In this document: positions 7,730 through 16,161 of the stretch, piece after piece | Numbering within the stretch: the first letter of the stretch is position 1 | Layout of the letters: the number at the start of each line of letters is the position of its first letter | Source: Candidatus Vagococcus giribetii | GTDB taxonomy: Bacteria > Bacillota > Bacilli > Lactobacillales > Vagococcaceae | Assembly (NCBI RefSeq): GCF_017316185.1 | Contig: NZ_JAFLVX010000002.1 | Span: 49,370-113,369 of the forward strand | Reading direction: 5' to 3' | Length of the DNA: 64,000 nucleotides | Notes under the pieces: generated by a model | Told to the model about the DNA's origin: nothing | Seen by the model: only the letters and a program-made list of their open reading frames with translations | The model's database searches: none | Program-made: the position numbers and the translations under genes

Positions 7730-8998
7730 ATGAGTCAAGACAACGTCGTTTTAGCAAGAAATACAGAAAAAGCACCAGTGAGTGATGTTCAATCACAAAC
7801 AGTTGCCTTTTCACATTATAATAATTTTTCAGCTCAATTACCTATCAATCCTGAAACAGGTAAACTTGTAGAGGGTGGTATCAAAGAGCAAACAGAACAA
7901 TGTTTAAATAACGTTCAAACTATTGTTTCAAGCATTGATCATGATCTAACAGATATCATTAGATTATCTATTTTTGTGAAAGATATTAAAGTAATGGCTG
8001 TTGTAGACAGAGTAGTTAAGTCATTTTTCCCTACTTATTTACCAACACGTACAGTTGTAGCAGTGGCTGACTTGCCAATGAATGCAATGATCCAAGTTGA
8101 AGCCTTACTTTCTAATGGAGAAGGAACGATTCCAAACGCACCACAAGCAGGTGATTTAATTAAATTGACTAATGGAACAAGTGAGGCTCCAGTTGATGGT
8201 TTATCAACGCAAACAGTTGCTTTTTCACATTACAATAATATTAGTGCTCAATTACCAATTGATCCTAAAACAGGTCGCTTAGTTGTAGGTTGTGTTAAGG
8301 CACAAACTAGACAAGCTTTAAAAAATATTAAAACAATTTTAGAAAGCATTGATGTTCCTTTTGATGACATTGTTAAAACAACAGTATTCCTTAAGGATCT
8401 AAATGATGTTGAAGCTGTTAACAAAGTTTATGCAACTTTCTTCCCAGATTCTGGTATTGCAAGAGCTGTTAATTACTTACCAGCAAGAACAGTTGTTGAA
8501 GTAGCCGACTTACCAATGGGTGCCTCTGTACAAATCGAAGCTGTTGTGTCTCACGGTGACGGTACTCCACCACAAGCCATTGAAGATAGACACGGGCTAA
8601 TTATTGAAGCAAACAATACTGAAAAAGCACCGATTGATAGCTTATCAACACAAACAGTTGCTTTCTCACACTACAATAATATCTCAGCTCAATTACCTGT
8701 TGATGTAGCAACAGGAGAAGTTGTATCTGGTGGCATTACAGAACAAACAACACAATGTTTATCACACATTCAAACAATCATTGAGAGCGTAGATCATTCT
8801 ATGGCTGATATGGTTAAATTGAATGTTTACATGACTGATTTGTCAATGACAGAAGAGATGGATGCAGCTTATAAAGCATTCTTCCCAGAAGGTACTCCAG
8901 CTCGTCGTGTTGTAGGAGTTGCTAAATTACCAAAAGGTGCGTTAATTCAAATTGATGCGATTGCGGGAAATGCAGAAGGAACACCACCAATTAAATAA
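7730..8998 (+). CDS. Triple-domain RidA (YjgF/YER057c/UK114) protein
   Basis: A 422-aa chain made of three consecutive RidA domains (about residues 10-132, 147-278, 295-420), where the family is normally a 125-130-aa protein that forms a homotrimer. Each copy has QTVAFSHYNN(F/I)SAQLP, a helix with a Q-x5-6-N/H-I/V pattern and the ligand-binding Arg: PTRTVVAVADLP, PARTVVEVADLP, PARRVVGVAKLP. The Glu equivalent to E. coli Glu120 is kept in domains 1 and 2 (QVEA, QIEA) but is Asp in domain 3 (QIDA). Domain 2 has a short insert before the Arg motif. RidA hydrolyses reactive enamines/imines from PLP enzymes; activity of this fusion is inferred. DNA copies are spaced 414 and 441 bp apart, whole codons. 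Confidence 0.85.
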   Translation: MSQDNVVLARNTEKAPVSDVQSQTVAFSHYNNFSAQLPINPETGKLVEGGIKEQTEQCLNNVQTIVSSIDHDLTDIIRLSIFVKDIKVMAVVDRVVKSFFPTYLPTRTVVAVADLPMNAMIQVEALLSNGEGTIPNAPQAGDLIKLTNGTSEAPVDGLSTQTVAFSHYNNISAQLPIDPKTGRLVVGCVKAQTRQALKNIKTILESIDVPFDDIVKTTVFLKDLNDVEAVNKVYATFFPDSGIARAVNYLPARTVVEVADLPMGASVQIEAVVSHGDGTPPQAIEDRHGLIIEANNTEKAPIDSLSTQTVAFSHYNNISAQLPVDVATGEVVSGGITEQTTQCLSHIQTIIESVDHSMADMVKLNVYMTDLSMTEEMDAAYKAFFPEGTPARRVVGVAKLPKGALIQIDAIAGNAEGTPPIK

Positions 8999-9011
8999 AT
9001 AAGAATATAGA

Positions 9012-9053
9012 AAAGAAGCATGATAACCTCTAGAGGGTTACCATGCTTCTTTT
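9012..9053 (+). terminator. Terminator after the triple RidA gene
   Basis: An 11-bp outer stem AAAGAAGCATG with CATGCTTCTTT (9012-9022, 9042-9052), extended by a TAACC/GGTTA inner stem. It ends in a short T-run 13 bases after the stop. Confidence 0.8.
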
Positions 9054-9265
9054 AGTTCCTCTATTACTAAAGACTGCCTCGGCTAACAGTGAAAAAGGAA
9101 TTTTGGTAGATAGAAAATGAACATGATACTTTAAGAGATTAGAAAAATAACTATATCAAGAGCAGATGGTGTGATTACTCATTTTTTAGCGATAGTTCAA
9201 TCCAATATCGTGTATACTTAAGTAGATTAAAAAAATGAGAGAAAAAGTTATTAGAGGGTATCAAA

Positions 9266-10480
9266 ATGAAAGTTAAAAAATACAAAAAGAAATCAAGTTA
9301 CAATAAACAAATGATCAAGATTCTGTATCTCATGATGATTTCTCTAAGTGTATATTTCTTTTTTAAAACTTACCAGTATATTAGTAATGTACCAGAAGCA
9401 AATAATATCACTCAGGAAGAAATTTACGACTTAACTAGAATCGAAGAGTCTGATATTAAACTAGTCCGTGCATTGAAAAATGATGCGTTTGATTCATGGC
9501 TTTACGAGGCAAACGATGACAAAGTTAAAAAGTTAGAAGAGACTCAAGCAATTATTACAAGTATCACTGAAGGAAAAGTGAAGGTTTCAGCCATTGATTC
9601 TGTTATAGGTGATTTGAAAAAAGACGTAGATACAATTAGTGACTCTGATATTGAGGAATTATATGTCTTATATTACAAAAAAGTACTACCTAAACAATAT
9701 GAGAAAGCAGATAAGTCTTTTAAGGAAATGACAGTAGACCAACCAGAAACAAAGTATGAGGAAATATTTGAATTACTGGATTTATTGAATAAAATATATA
9801 ATCAAAAAGGAATGCAGTCAGTTACGAATGATCCTAATTTTAAACAATCTGTTAGTTTAATCGAAGAAATCAATAGTAATTTTAAAGAAGTCAATCAGAT
9901 TAAATCATCCTATGCGAACTTTGATACGTTGAATGAACCAATAACAGAACCAACCACAAGACTTGGTGTGGAGCTAGATAGCTATGTCTTTGAAGTCAAT
10001 CATTACATCGAATCAAAACGACTGGTTACTGAATTTAAAAATAGATATAGTGAATTGCAAAGGAATCTATCGACTAATAAAGAAATAATCAAAAATTCAG
10101 TAAAAACGCCTGATTTAGTGGGAATGACAATTGAAGAAGCGCAAAAAGAATTAAATAAAGCTAAACTCAATCTAGGTATTAGAGGTTACACCAATAAAAA
10201 TTATAAGAATGGTGACCGAGTTCAGGAAAGTCAGAGAGAGATAGAGAATTGGGATAATGACAAACAAGATAAGATTATGCGCCAAGAACCTTCACCAACT
10301 GATTATGAATTTATAACCCATGGCTCTACGATTCAAGTAATTGTTGAAAACAAACCAATCAATAAACCAGAAGAATCAACAGAATCAAGTAGTAGCTCAA
10401 TTTTTGAGTCTTCAATAAGTAGTTCAAGTTCAACAGAAGAAACCACTAGTACAACAAATAGTGATGTTAGTGAAAGATAG
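9266..10480 (+). CDS. Membrane-anchored PASTA-domain protein
   Basis: A 404-aa single-pass protein. A very basic N-terminus (KVKKYKKKSSYNK) is followed by one membrane segment (about residues 17-36), giving an N-in, C-out topology. A helical extracellular stalk covers about residues 45-280. A single PASTA-like domain (about 284-367: TPDLVGMTIEEAQKELNKA to GSTIQVIVE) precedes a Ser/Thr/Glu-rich tail. PASTA domains bind muropeptides or beta-lactams in PknB kinases and some PBPs, but no kinase or PBP catalytic domain is present here. The gene is 20 bp upstream of a class A PBP, so the two are probably co-expressed and may act together in peptidoglycan synthesis. Confidence 0.75.
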   Translation: MKVKKYKKKSSYNKQMIKILYLMMISLSVYFFFKTYQYISNVPEANNITQEEIYDLTRIEESDIKLVRALKNDAFDSWLYEANDDKVKKLEETQAIITSITEGKVKVSAIDSVIGDLKKDVDTISDSDIEELYVLYYKKVLPKQYEKADKSFKEMTVDQPETKYEEIFELLDLLNKIYNQKGMQSVTNDPNFKQSVSLIEEINSNFKEVNQIKSSYANFDTLNEPITEPTTRLGVELDSYVFEVNHYIESKRLVTEFKNRYSELQRNLSTNKEIIKNSVKTPDLVGMTIEEAQKELNKAKLNLGIRGYTNKNYKNGDRVQESQREIENWDNDKQDKIMRQEPSPTDYEFITHGSTIQVIVENKPINKPEESTESSSSSIFESSISSSSSTEETTSTTNSDVSER

Positions 10481-10500
10481 TGGAGAAAAGGAGTTAGCTA

Positions 10501-12693
10501 ATGGGCATTAAGAAAAAAGTAAAAAAAAAATCGAAAGCTAAGAGACGCGGTCGCTTGATTTTGAATCTATTAGGCTTGGTAGGGCTGTTGATTGTCTTAT
10601 TAGTGTCAATTGGTGGTTATCAGATTAGTAAACGATATAGTCCATACAGCTCTCTGCTTGAAATTCAAACAATTGATCAAAAAATTACTCAGTCTTTTAT
10701 TATACTAGATAGAAACAATGAACCCTTAGATGCTAATACAGTGATTGTTAAGTTTGATCCTATTGAATATGAGCCTAAGTGGAATGTTAGTCAACTTTAT
10801 ATTGATACACTTTTAGCTGTTGAGGATAGTTCTTTCTATACAAGAAAAACCAATGGCTACTCCATAAAAGGGACAATTGGAGCTATCGTTTCCCAAGTTC
10901 AAAGTAAGCGAGGTAAAGACGTCGTTTCAAGAGGAGGATCAACGATTGAGCAACAGTTGGTTAAATTAATGGTGTTTGGAACAAATAATAAAAATTCAGT
11001 ATCTGATAAAATTATTCAATTAATTGATGCCAGGAAACTAACTTTGAAGTATAGCCGAGATGACATTTTGAAGGCTTATTTAAATGAATTACGTTTAACG
11101 CCAAATACAGTCGGTTTGAAAGCTGCCTCAATTGAATTATTTGGTAATGATATGTCAGATATTAATTCAAAAGATCCTAAGCAAGTGGCTCAAGTAGCCT
11201 TTATGGCAGGACTTGGTCAGTCTCCATCAACCTATGTACAGGATTTTGAAAAGAGTGGTAAAGAGCGGACACGAACAGTTCTAGGGGTTATGAAGGATAA
11301 CGAGTTAATTAGTGAAGACATCTATAAACAAGCTCTTGATGTGGTAAAAAGTGAAAAGGAAGAATTTGTTTTAAAAAGTTATACCCAACAAGGGACGCCA
11401 AGAGAGTATCAAGCCTACGTGGCAAAGGTTAAAGACGAGTTAAGTCAACTGAATTTACCTAAAAGTACGACTATTACAGTTAAAACATACGCTGAGGCGA
11501 ACCAGTTAAAAGAGTTACATCATATTGCAACAGGTGTTTACCCTCAAGATGATCGTTTGCCAAATGGTTATTTAGAGCATAAAGAAAGCTTAACAGCGAT
11601 TTCTGTGATTGATACGAAAACAGGACATATTATTGGCTTAGGGACAAATTCGGATAATCCCTTAATTCCATATACGGCAACGAGATCATCAGGTTCAACT
11701 ATTAAGCCGTTATTAGATTATGCACCAGCTATTGAATATGCAGGAATGACTCCAAACACAATACAGAATGGAACATCTTTTTCAGTAGGTGATTGGAAAG
11801 TTAAAAATTACGGAGATGAAAATTATGGGAATGTCAAAGCATCTTATGCTTTGGGATTGTCTCTCAATACAGCTGCAGTTGAGGCTTTCCAGCTAACAAA
11901 TGACCAACAAAAAAATAATATCATGGAACCACTGGGACTGCAGTCATATAATCCGAATGGTTCTAGCTTTAATCCAGAACAAGCCATTAATTATCCGACT
12001 AATGTGTTAGCTTTATCCTCAGCCTTTAGTGCTTTTGGAAATGATGGTGTCAGGGTCGAGCCAACAACAATTGAAAGTATTCAAACTGGTGATGTTCAAA
12101 TTAAATTAGCAGAACCAGAAAGTAAGCGAGCGATGAGTTCTTCAACAGCTAAAACAATGGTTAGCATGCTAAAAGAAGCAACTGGTCCAAATGGTTCTGA
12201 GCCATATGCTGGACCGAAATACACTGGATTTAGTCAAGAAACTTATGTGATGAAATCAGGATTAAGTAATTTTGAAAGCTCTGTTCCAAATAGTCAAAAT
12301 AAATCGCCAGATGCTTTACTTGCTATGGCTTCACCTGAAATATCAGTTGCTACATGGGTAGGTAGCCCATCTTATGTGGACGCAACCTTTGCACCAACGA
12401 CTTTTCCTCATGATACAGCCAATCAAGGAAGAGTTTACTTAATGAACAGTACCTTCAAAGTCATGATGGCAGGACGAGATGCTACCAAGTTTACGTTTGG
12501 TGATGAGAGGCTAATTAGTGAGGGACAAACCAATCAGGTTATTCCAGAGTTAGAAGAGATAGTTGATGATAACCTAAACGATATTAGTATTAAAAATAAA
12601 GAAATAGACAAAAAAGATTCTGAAACATATGAGTCAATGGAAGAAGAGTACATAAAAACACTAAATAGACTTAATCAGACATATCAGGAGTAG
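10501..12693 (+). CDS. Class A penicillin-binding protein (transglycosylase/transpeptidase)
   Basis: A 730-aa bifunctional peptidoglycan synthase with a basic cytoplasmic tail and one membrane segment (about 20-42). The glycosyltransferase domain has catalytic Glu108 in AVEDSSF and the RGGSTIEQQ motif at 144-152. The first motif lacks the usual downstream His (it reads FYTRKTNGYS). The transpeptidase domain has S399-T-I-K402, S454-L-N456 and K585-S-G587 in place of the common KTG. There is no C-terminal PASTA domain; such a domain is instead encoded as a separate protein just upstream. A typical length for PBP1A/1B-type enzymes. Confidence 0.9.
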   Translation: MGIKKKVKKKSKAKRRGRLILNLLGLVGLLIVLLVSIGGYQISKRYSPYSSLLEIQTIDQKITQSFIILDRNNEPLDANTVIVKFDPIEYEPKWNVSQLYIDTLLAVEDSSFYTRKTNGYSIKGTIGAIVSQVQSKRGKDVVSRGGSTIEQQLVKLMVFGTNNKNSVSDKIIQLIDARKLTLKYSRDDILKAYLNELRLTPNTVGLKAASIELFGNDMSDINSKDPKQVAQVAFMAGLGQSPSTYVQDFEKSGKERTRTVLGVMKDNELISEDIYKQALDVVKSEKEEFVLKSYTQQGTPREYQAYVAKVKDELSQLNLPKSTTITVKTYAEANQLKELHHIATGVYPQDDRLPNGYLEHKESLTAISVIDTKTGHIIGLGTNSDNPLIPYTATRSSGSTIKPLLDYAPAIEYAGMTPNTIQNGTSFSVGDWKVKNYGDENYGNVKASYALGLSLNTAAVEAFQLTNDQQKNNIMEPLGLQSYNPNGSSFNPEQAINYPTNVLALSSAFSAFGNDGVRVEPTTIESIQTGDVQIKLAEPESKRAMSSSTAKTMVSMLKEATGPNGSEPYAGPKYTGFSQETYVMKSGLSNFESSVPNSQNKSPDALLAMASPEISVATWVGSPSYVDATFAPTTFPHDTANQGRVYLMNSTFKVMMAGRDATKFTFGDERLISEGQTNQVIPELEEIVDDNLNDISIKNKEIDKKDSETYESMEEEYIKTLNRLNQTYQE

Positions 12694-12720
12694 GATTCAT
12701 CTGCTTTTGTACATGTTTAA

Positions 12721-12972
12721 CTGCCGAAAGAATTATCTGGGGGATAGCAACAACGTGTAGCAATTGAACGAGTGTTAATTACAAAGCCAACTTTACTTTT
12801 GGCTGATGAACCAACAGGCGCCCTAGATAGTAAAACAGGACAAGAAATTATTGATTTGTTTCATGAGTTAAATGAGTTGGAGTATACAATTATGGTGATT
12901 ACTCATGATGAACAGGTAGCTCAACAAGCCAAACGGATTGTTCGATTATCTGATGGCGAGTTAGCTATTTAA
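12721..12972 (+). pseudogene. Remnant of an ABC-transporter ATPase (MacB/SalX-type)
   Basis: Only the C-terminal third of an ATPase remains. In one frame the DNA reads LPKELSGG, then TAG at 12745-12747 where the signature motif needs Gln, then QQRVAIERVLI, the Walker B strand LLLADEPTGALD, the D-loop and the switch His (VITHD), ending VRLSDGELAI. The Walker A half and the partner permease are absent; an in-frame TAA lies just before 12721. A short internal reading frame from 12772 is unlikely to be functional. It is a decayed lantibiotic/macrolide-type exporter ATPase. Confidence 0.85.
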
Positions 12973-12982
12973 GAAATATAGA

Positions 12983-13021
12983 AAAAGAAAAGAGGCTCTA
13001 TAGAGGAGCTTCTTTTCTTTT
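12983..13021. terminator. Bidirectional terminator
   Basis: A 16-bp stem with one mismatch (12983-12998 with 13006-13021), A-rich on the left and T-rich on the right. It lies between the ATPase remnant and the convergent gene ending at 13023, so it can serve both strands. Confidence 0.8.
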
Positions 13022-13022
13022 T

Positions 13023-14099
13023 CTAATGAATAATATTCTCGTGTTCAATTAATGTTTTTACTAGCTGAGAATCTCCAGCAGGTACTTTGACTATTCTTTT
13101 GTTTGCTAAAATATCATTTAGGTAATTTGACATGTAGGTGTCATCATTCCAGTCTTTTTCATCTTGATGCCAATGAGATGGCATAGGATATACAGTAACA
13201 GTTCCATCAAAGTTACTCGAATAAAATATCTGTCCTTGAGCAGTATAATTTCCTGTGAGGAGTACTACATCACTTGGCCAATTAATATGTAACTCTTCTT
13301 TAGCATAATAAAGAGGTGTTCCTTTTTTGATAAAGCTAACGTTAAGTTTAAAATCATCTATATCAACTTGGTTAAAATAATCCTCGCCCATAACAGCCAA
13401 CCATACTCTAGCATACTCAATCTCTTCATCAGAATAAGGCAGGAGTATCTCAGGCAGTTGCCGCTTGTTTTGGATAGTATTTAGTTTATTCGTTTTTAGG
13501 TATTCTTCAGCGATACTGGTATCTAGGTACTTCTCTGACATTAATACCCAATTAGAATTGCCAATACTGCCTGTTATTGGGCCATTAGCTTCTAATTGTC
13601 CTTGAGCGTTAACTCTAAATGTACCCAGATTATCTAATTGATTAACACCAACTTGAATGTATGCTAATTTATCTTTTTCATCAATGTAAACATCTAGTAG
13701 ATAACGAGTTGGTGGCGGTGGTGTTAAATCTAAAATAGCCATCACCCAATTTTTTAGCTGCTCTTCTGTCAGATTGGTTTCTAAAGGTTTAGAATCTGTA
13801 GTCGTTGAGTCAGTAGACTGTTCTGTTGAACTCGATTTTGTAGCGATCCTAGTTTCTGGAGTATTTTTTGAAGACTGAGTTCCTAAGTATAGTAAAAAAA
13901 ATAAGATACAAATTAGTAAGACGCCTACTATTATCCAATTTCTAATTCGTTTTCTTTTTTCTTCTTTTTCAAGTTCGAGTAGCATTTTTGTCAGCTCAAG
14001 TCTGACGTTAGGATCTGTTGCATGATTAATCTCTGTTCGCAATAAATCTTTGTTATTTCGATCATTTTTTAAGCTTCTTGTTAAGTTTTCTTTTGTCAC
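13023..14099 (-). CDS. Membrane-anchored protein of unknown function (possibly DUF4767-like)
   Basis: A 358-aa protein with a charged cytoplasmic segment (residues 1-52), one membrane helix (about 53-72), then a Ser/Thr-rich linker and a large extracellular domain. The segment from TEEQLKNWVMAILDL, with NWVLMSEKYLDTS later, resembles DUF4767-type proteins of enterococci and lactobacilli. A second half contains GNYTAQGQIFYSSNFDGTVTVYPMPSHWH. No catalytic motif is recognised. It is convergent with the PBP region and transcribed alone. The function is unknown. Confidence 0.6.
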   Translation of the reverse strand: MTKENLTRSLKNDRNNKDLLRTEINHATDPNVRLELTKMLLELEKEEKRKRIRNWIIVGVLLICILFFLLYLGTQSSKNTPETRIATKSSSTEQSTDSTTTDSKPLETNLTEEQLKNWVMAILDLTPPPPTRYLLDVYIDEKDKLAYIQVGVNQLDNLGTFRVNAQGQLEANGPITGSIGNSNWVLMSEKYLDTSIAEEYLKTNKLNTIQNKRQLPEILLPYSDEEIEYARVWLAVMGEDYFNQVDIDDFKLNVSFIKKGTPLYYAKEELHINWPSDVVLLTGNYTAQGQIFYSSNFDGTVTVYPMPSHWHQDEKDWNDDTYMSNYLNDILANKRIVKVPAGDSQLVKTLIEHENIIH

Positions 14100-14241
14100 G
14101 TCTAATTCTCCGATACCTGTTTTCTTTTCATTATATCAAAGATTTAATACAATTAAAGGTATCGTGACTTTTAAATTGTTATCATAAGATAATACATAGG
14201 TGATTTAGTTCTCTTATTTACCTTTAGTGATAACAATCCTA

Positions 14242-14247
14242 TATAAT
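14242..14247 (+). promoter_or_regulatory. -10 element of the following gene
   Basis: A perfect TATAAT located 31 bp upstream of the ATG at 14278. No good -35 hexamer is seen at 16-18 bp (TTTACC lies 19 bp away). Confidence 0.4.
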
Positions 14248-14277
14248 GGAGATAAAATAAACAGTAGGAGTAAAGTG

Positions 14278-15351
14278 ATGAAGATAAAAACTAGTTATTT
14301 TATAGTTGGCCTGTTGTTGGTACTGGTTGTAGAGAGTGTTATTCTATTTTCTCCAAATAATTTGTTGCAATACAAGAAACAAGAAACAATGAATCACAAT
14401 CAAAGTAAAAAGGAGCAATTAGCTATTTTGAATCAGTATCCAAGTATTGCTACTGTTTTGGAGACTGAAAATTCAGCTTCTTTAATTCCAATCCCTGGGC
14501 TAAAAGCAACTAAAACTTTAAATGATAAAGGAAAGGTTTCTGTTTGTGATGCTATGACACCTCAAGGATTGACCCTTTCAGATGATTATTTATTGATATC
14601 TGCTTATTGTCATGATCATCTGCATCACTCAGTTATTTACATCTTAGACGGTCATAGTCATGAACTTTTAAGGACAGCTATTTTAATGGATACGTCCCAC
14701 GCAGGAGGTTTAGGATTTGATGAGAATAAAAATAATGTGTGGGTCAGTACCACAGGTGGTGTGGCAGCAATCACCTTATCAGATATATTGACTTATGAGA
14801 TAGAAGATAACCGACCAGTTCGTTATTATGATAATAATCTCCTACTCAATATTAATCGGTCTTCTGTTATGACTGTCTTTAATAACTTCTTAATTGTTGG
14901 TAATTTCAAAAAGCAAACAAATGGTAAGTTGACGCTGTATGCCATTGATCAAAGTGGCAAGTTGTCGAATTCACTTAGAATACCAACAGATGAGACTAAT
15001 TCAGCTAATCCACTGTATTATACGTCAGAAACACTGTCTATTAATAAAATTCAAGGAATTGCTTTTTATCAAAATTATGTACTTTTATCTCAATCTTATG
15101 GCAAACAGAATTCGAAACTTTACATTTTTGATAAAGCCCAAAATAAAGGAAACTTAAAGATATCAGAAGCTACTTATACCATTGAATTCCCACCTTACTT
15201 AGAACAGATTACTGTGAAAGATGGCTATTTATATGCTGTTTTTGAAAGTGGTGCTAAAGCTTATCGTCATAAAACATCTGAGTTAGTTGATTATATTATC
15301 AGAATACCTTTTGATGAGTTGATTAAGCAAGAAGAACAACAGAAGTTATGA
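14278..15351 (+). CDS. Membrane-anchored secreted protein, beta-propeller-like
   Basis: The start is taken at ATG 14278 (357 aa), 7 bases after GGAG (14267-14270); the earlier in-frame ATG at 14227 precedes the TATAAT box and is rejected. An N-terminal signal/anchor (about residues 7-26) is followed by repeated strand-turn units such as TPQGLTLSDDYLLISAY, GGLGFDENKNNVWVST and GIAFYQNYVLLSQS. These suggest a propeller fold of the lactonase/SMP-30 or YncE kind. Catalytic residues cannot be assigned. It may act outside the membrane on the cell surface. The function is unknown. Confidence 0.55.
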   Translation: MKIKTSYFIVGLLLVLVVESVILFSPNNLLQYKKQETMNHNQSKKEQLAILNQYPSIATVLETENSASLIPIPGLKATKTLNDKGKVSVCDAMTPQGLTLSDDYLLISAYCHDHLHHSVIYILDGHSHELLRTAILMDTSHAGGLGFDENKNNVWVSTTGGVAAITLSDILTYEIEDNRPVRYYDNNLLLNINRSSVMTVFNNFLIVGNFKKQTNGKLTLYAIDQSGKLSNSLRIPTDETNSANPLYYTSETLSINKIQGIAFYQNYVLLSQSYGKQNSKLYIFDKAQNKGNLKISEATYTIEFPPYLEQITVKDGYLYAVFESGAKAYRHKTSELVDYIIRIPFDELIKQEEQQKL

Positions 15352-15410
15352 TTTATCTTTTTGAGAGAATCTAGTAAGATAAATAAAAAGGTGAGTGGAG
15401 GAGATTAGGT

Positions 15411-16049
15411 ATGAAGGGATTTAATCAGAAGAAATTAAGAACGAGCTTAAAAGCAGTTTTTGGTTTATTATTTTTGACTGTGATATTGTCAGGGTGTACA
15501 GATTTGTTAAATTGGGGAAAAGACTTTAAACAGGATTTTAAAGGACTAGATATGGTGATTCAAACTTATGACAACAACTCACAGTTGATTGACTCCATTA
15601 AAGGGAAATCTGTAAAAATTGAAAAAGATACAACATTTGACCGAAAAGACTCTGATGGTGAGACGAGAAAAGAATCTAAAGTATTATCCATTACGGTAGG
15701 TGGAGAGAATATGACACATGTAGGTTCTTCGTTAATTGCTTATGAAGAAGGAATGACCAATGTCTTTGAAGAGTATGCAAAAACTGTAACGATTGATAAT
15801 CAAAATAAGTCAGTTCCTATGCTAAATAGTATGGTGAATGAGTTTAAAAATGACTTTACTGGTAAATCAAAGACCATTTTAATTAGAAGTCAAAATGGAT
15901 CACCTTTAGCGACCTTTACTGGAGACAATATCCGTTTGTCTGATACAGAAGTGCCTTCATCAACTAACTTTTTAGTTGATGGAAAACGTTTATTTGTTTA
16001 CCGTTGTGATTACACAGTTTATGATAATAAGCTGTTACTAAATCAATAA
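15411..16049 (+). CDS. Lipoprotein, DUF5052-like
   Basis: A 212-aa predicted lipoprotein with a basic N-terminus, a hydrophobic stretch and lipobox LSGC (Cys about residue 29). The mature part starts TDLLNWGKDFKQDFKGLDMVIQTYD and contains strand-rich segments (KVLSITVGG, NFLVDGKRLFVYRC). This pattern matches small Listeria/Enterococcus lipoproteins grouped as DUF5052. The role is unknown. The ribosome site GGAGGAGATTAGGT is strong, and the gene is followed by its own terminator. Confidence 0.65.
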   Translation: MKGFNQKKLRTSLKAVFGLLFLTVILSGCTDLLNWGKDFKQDFKGLDMVIQTYDNNSQLIDSIKGKSVKIEKDTTFDRKDSDGETRKESKVLSITVGGENMTHVGSSLIAYEEGMTNVFEEYAKTVTIDNQNKSVPMLNSMVNEFKNDFTGKSKTILIRSQNGSPLATFTGDNIRLSDTEVPSSTNFLVDGKRLFVYRCDYTVYDNKLLLNQ

Positions 16050-16052
16050 GAG

Positions 16053-16096
16053 GAACTCAAGAGATAAGCCCTTAGCTTGCCTCTTGAGTTTTTTTA
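16053..16096 (+). terminator. Terminator after the lipoprotein gene
   Basis: A 9-bp stem ACTCAAGAG (16055-16063) with CTCTTGAGT (16081-16089) followed by seven more T residues. Confidence 0.8.
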
Positions 16097-16161
16097 TGAG
16101 TATCAAGTTATTTATCTTTTAAAAAAGAGTGTTACAATAGGGCGAAAGAGGGGTGTTTGTA

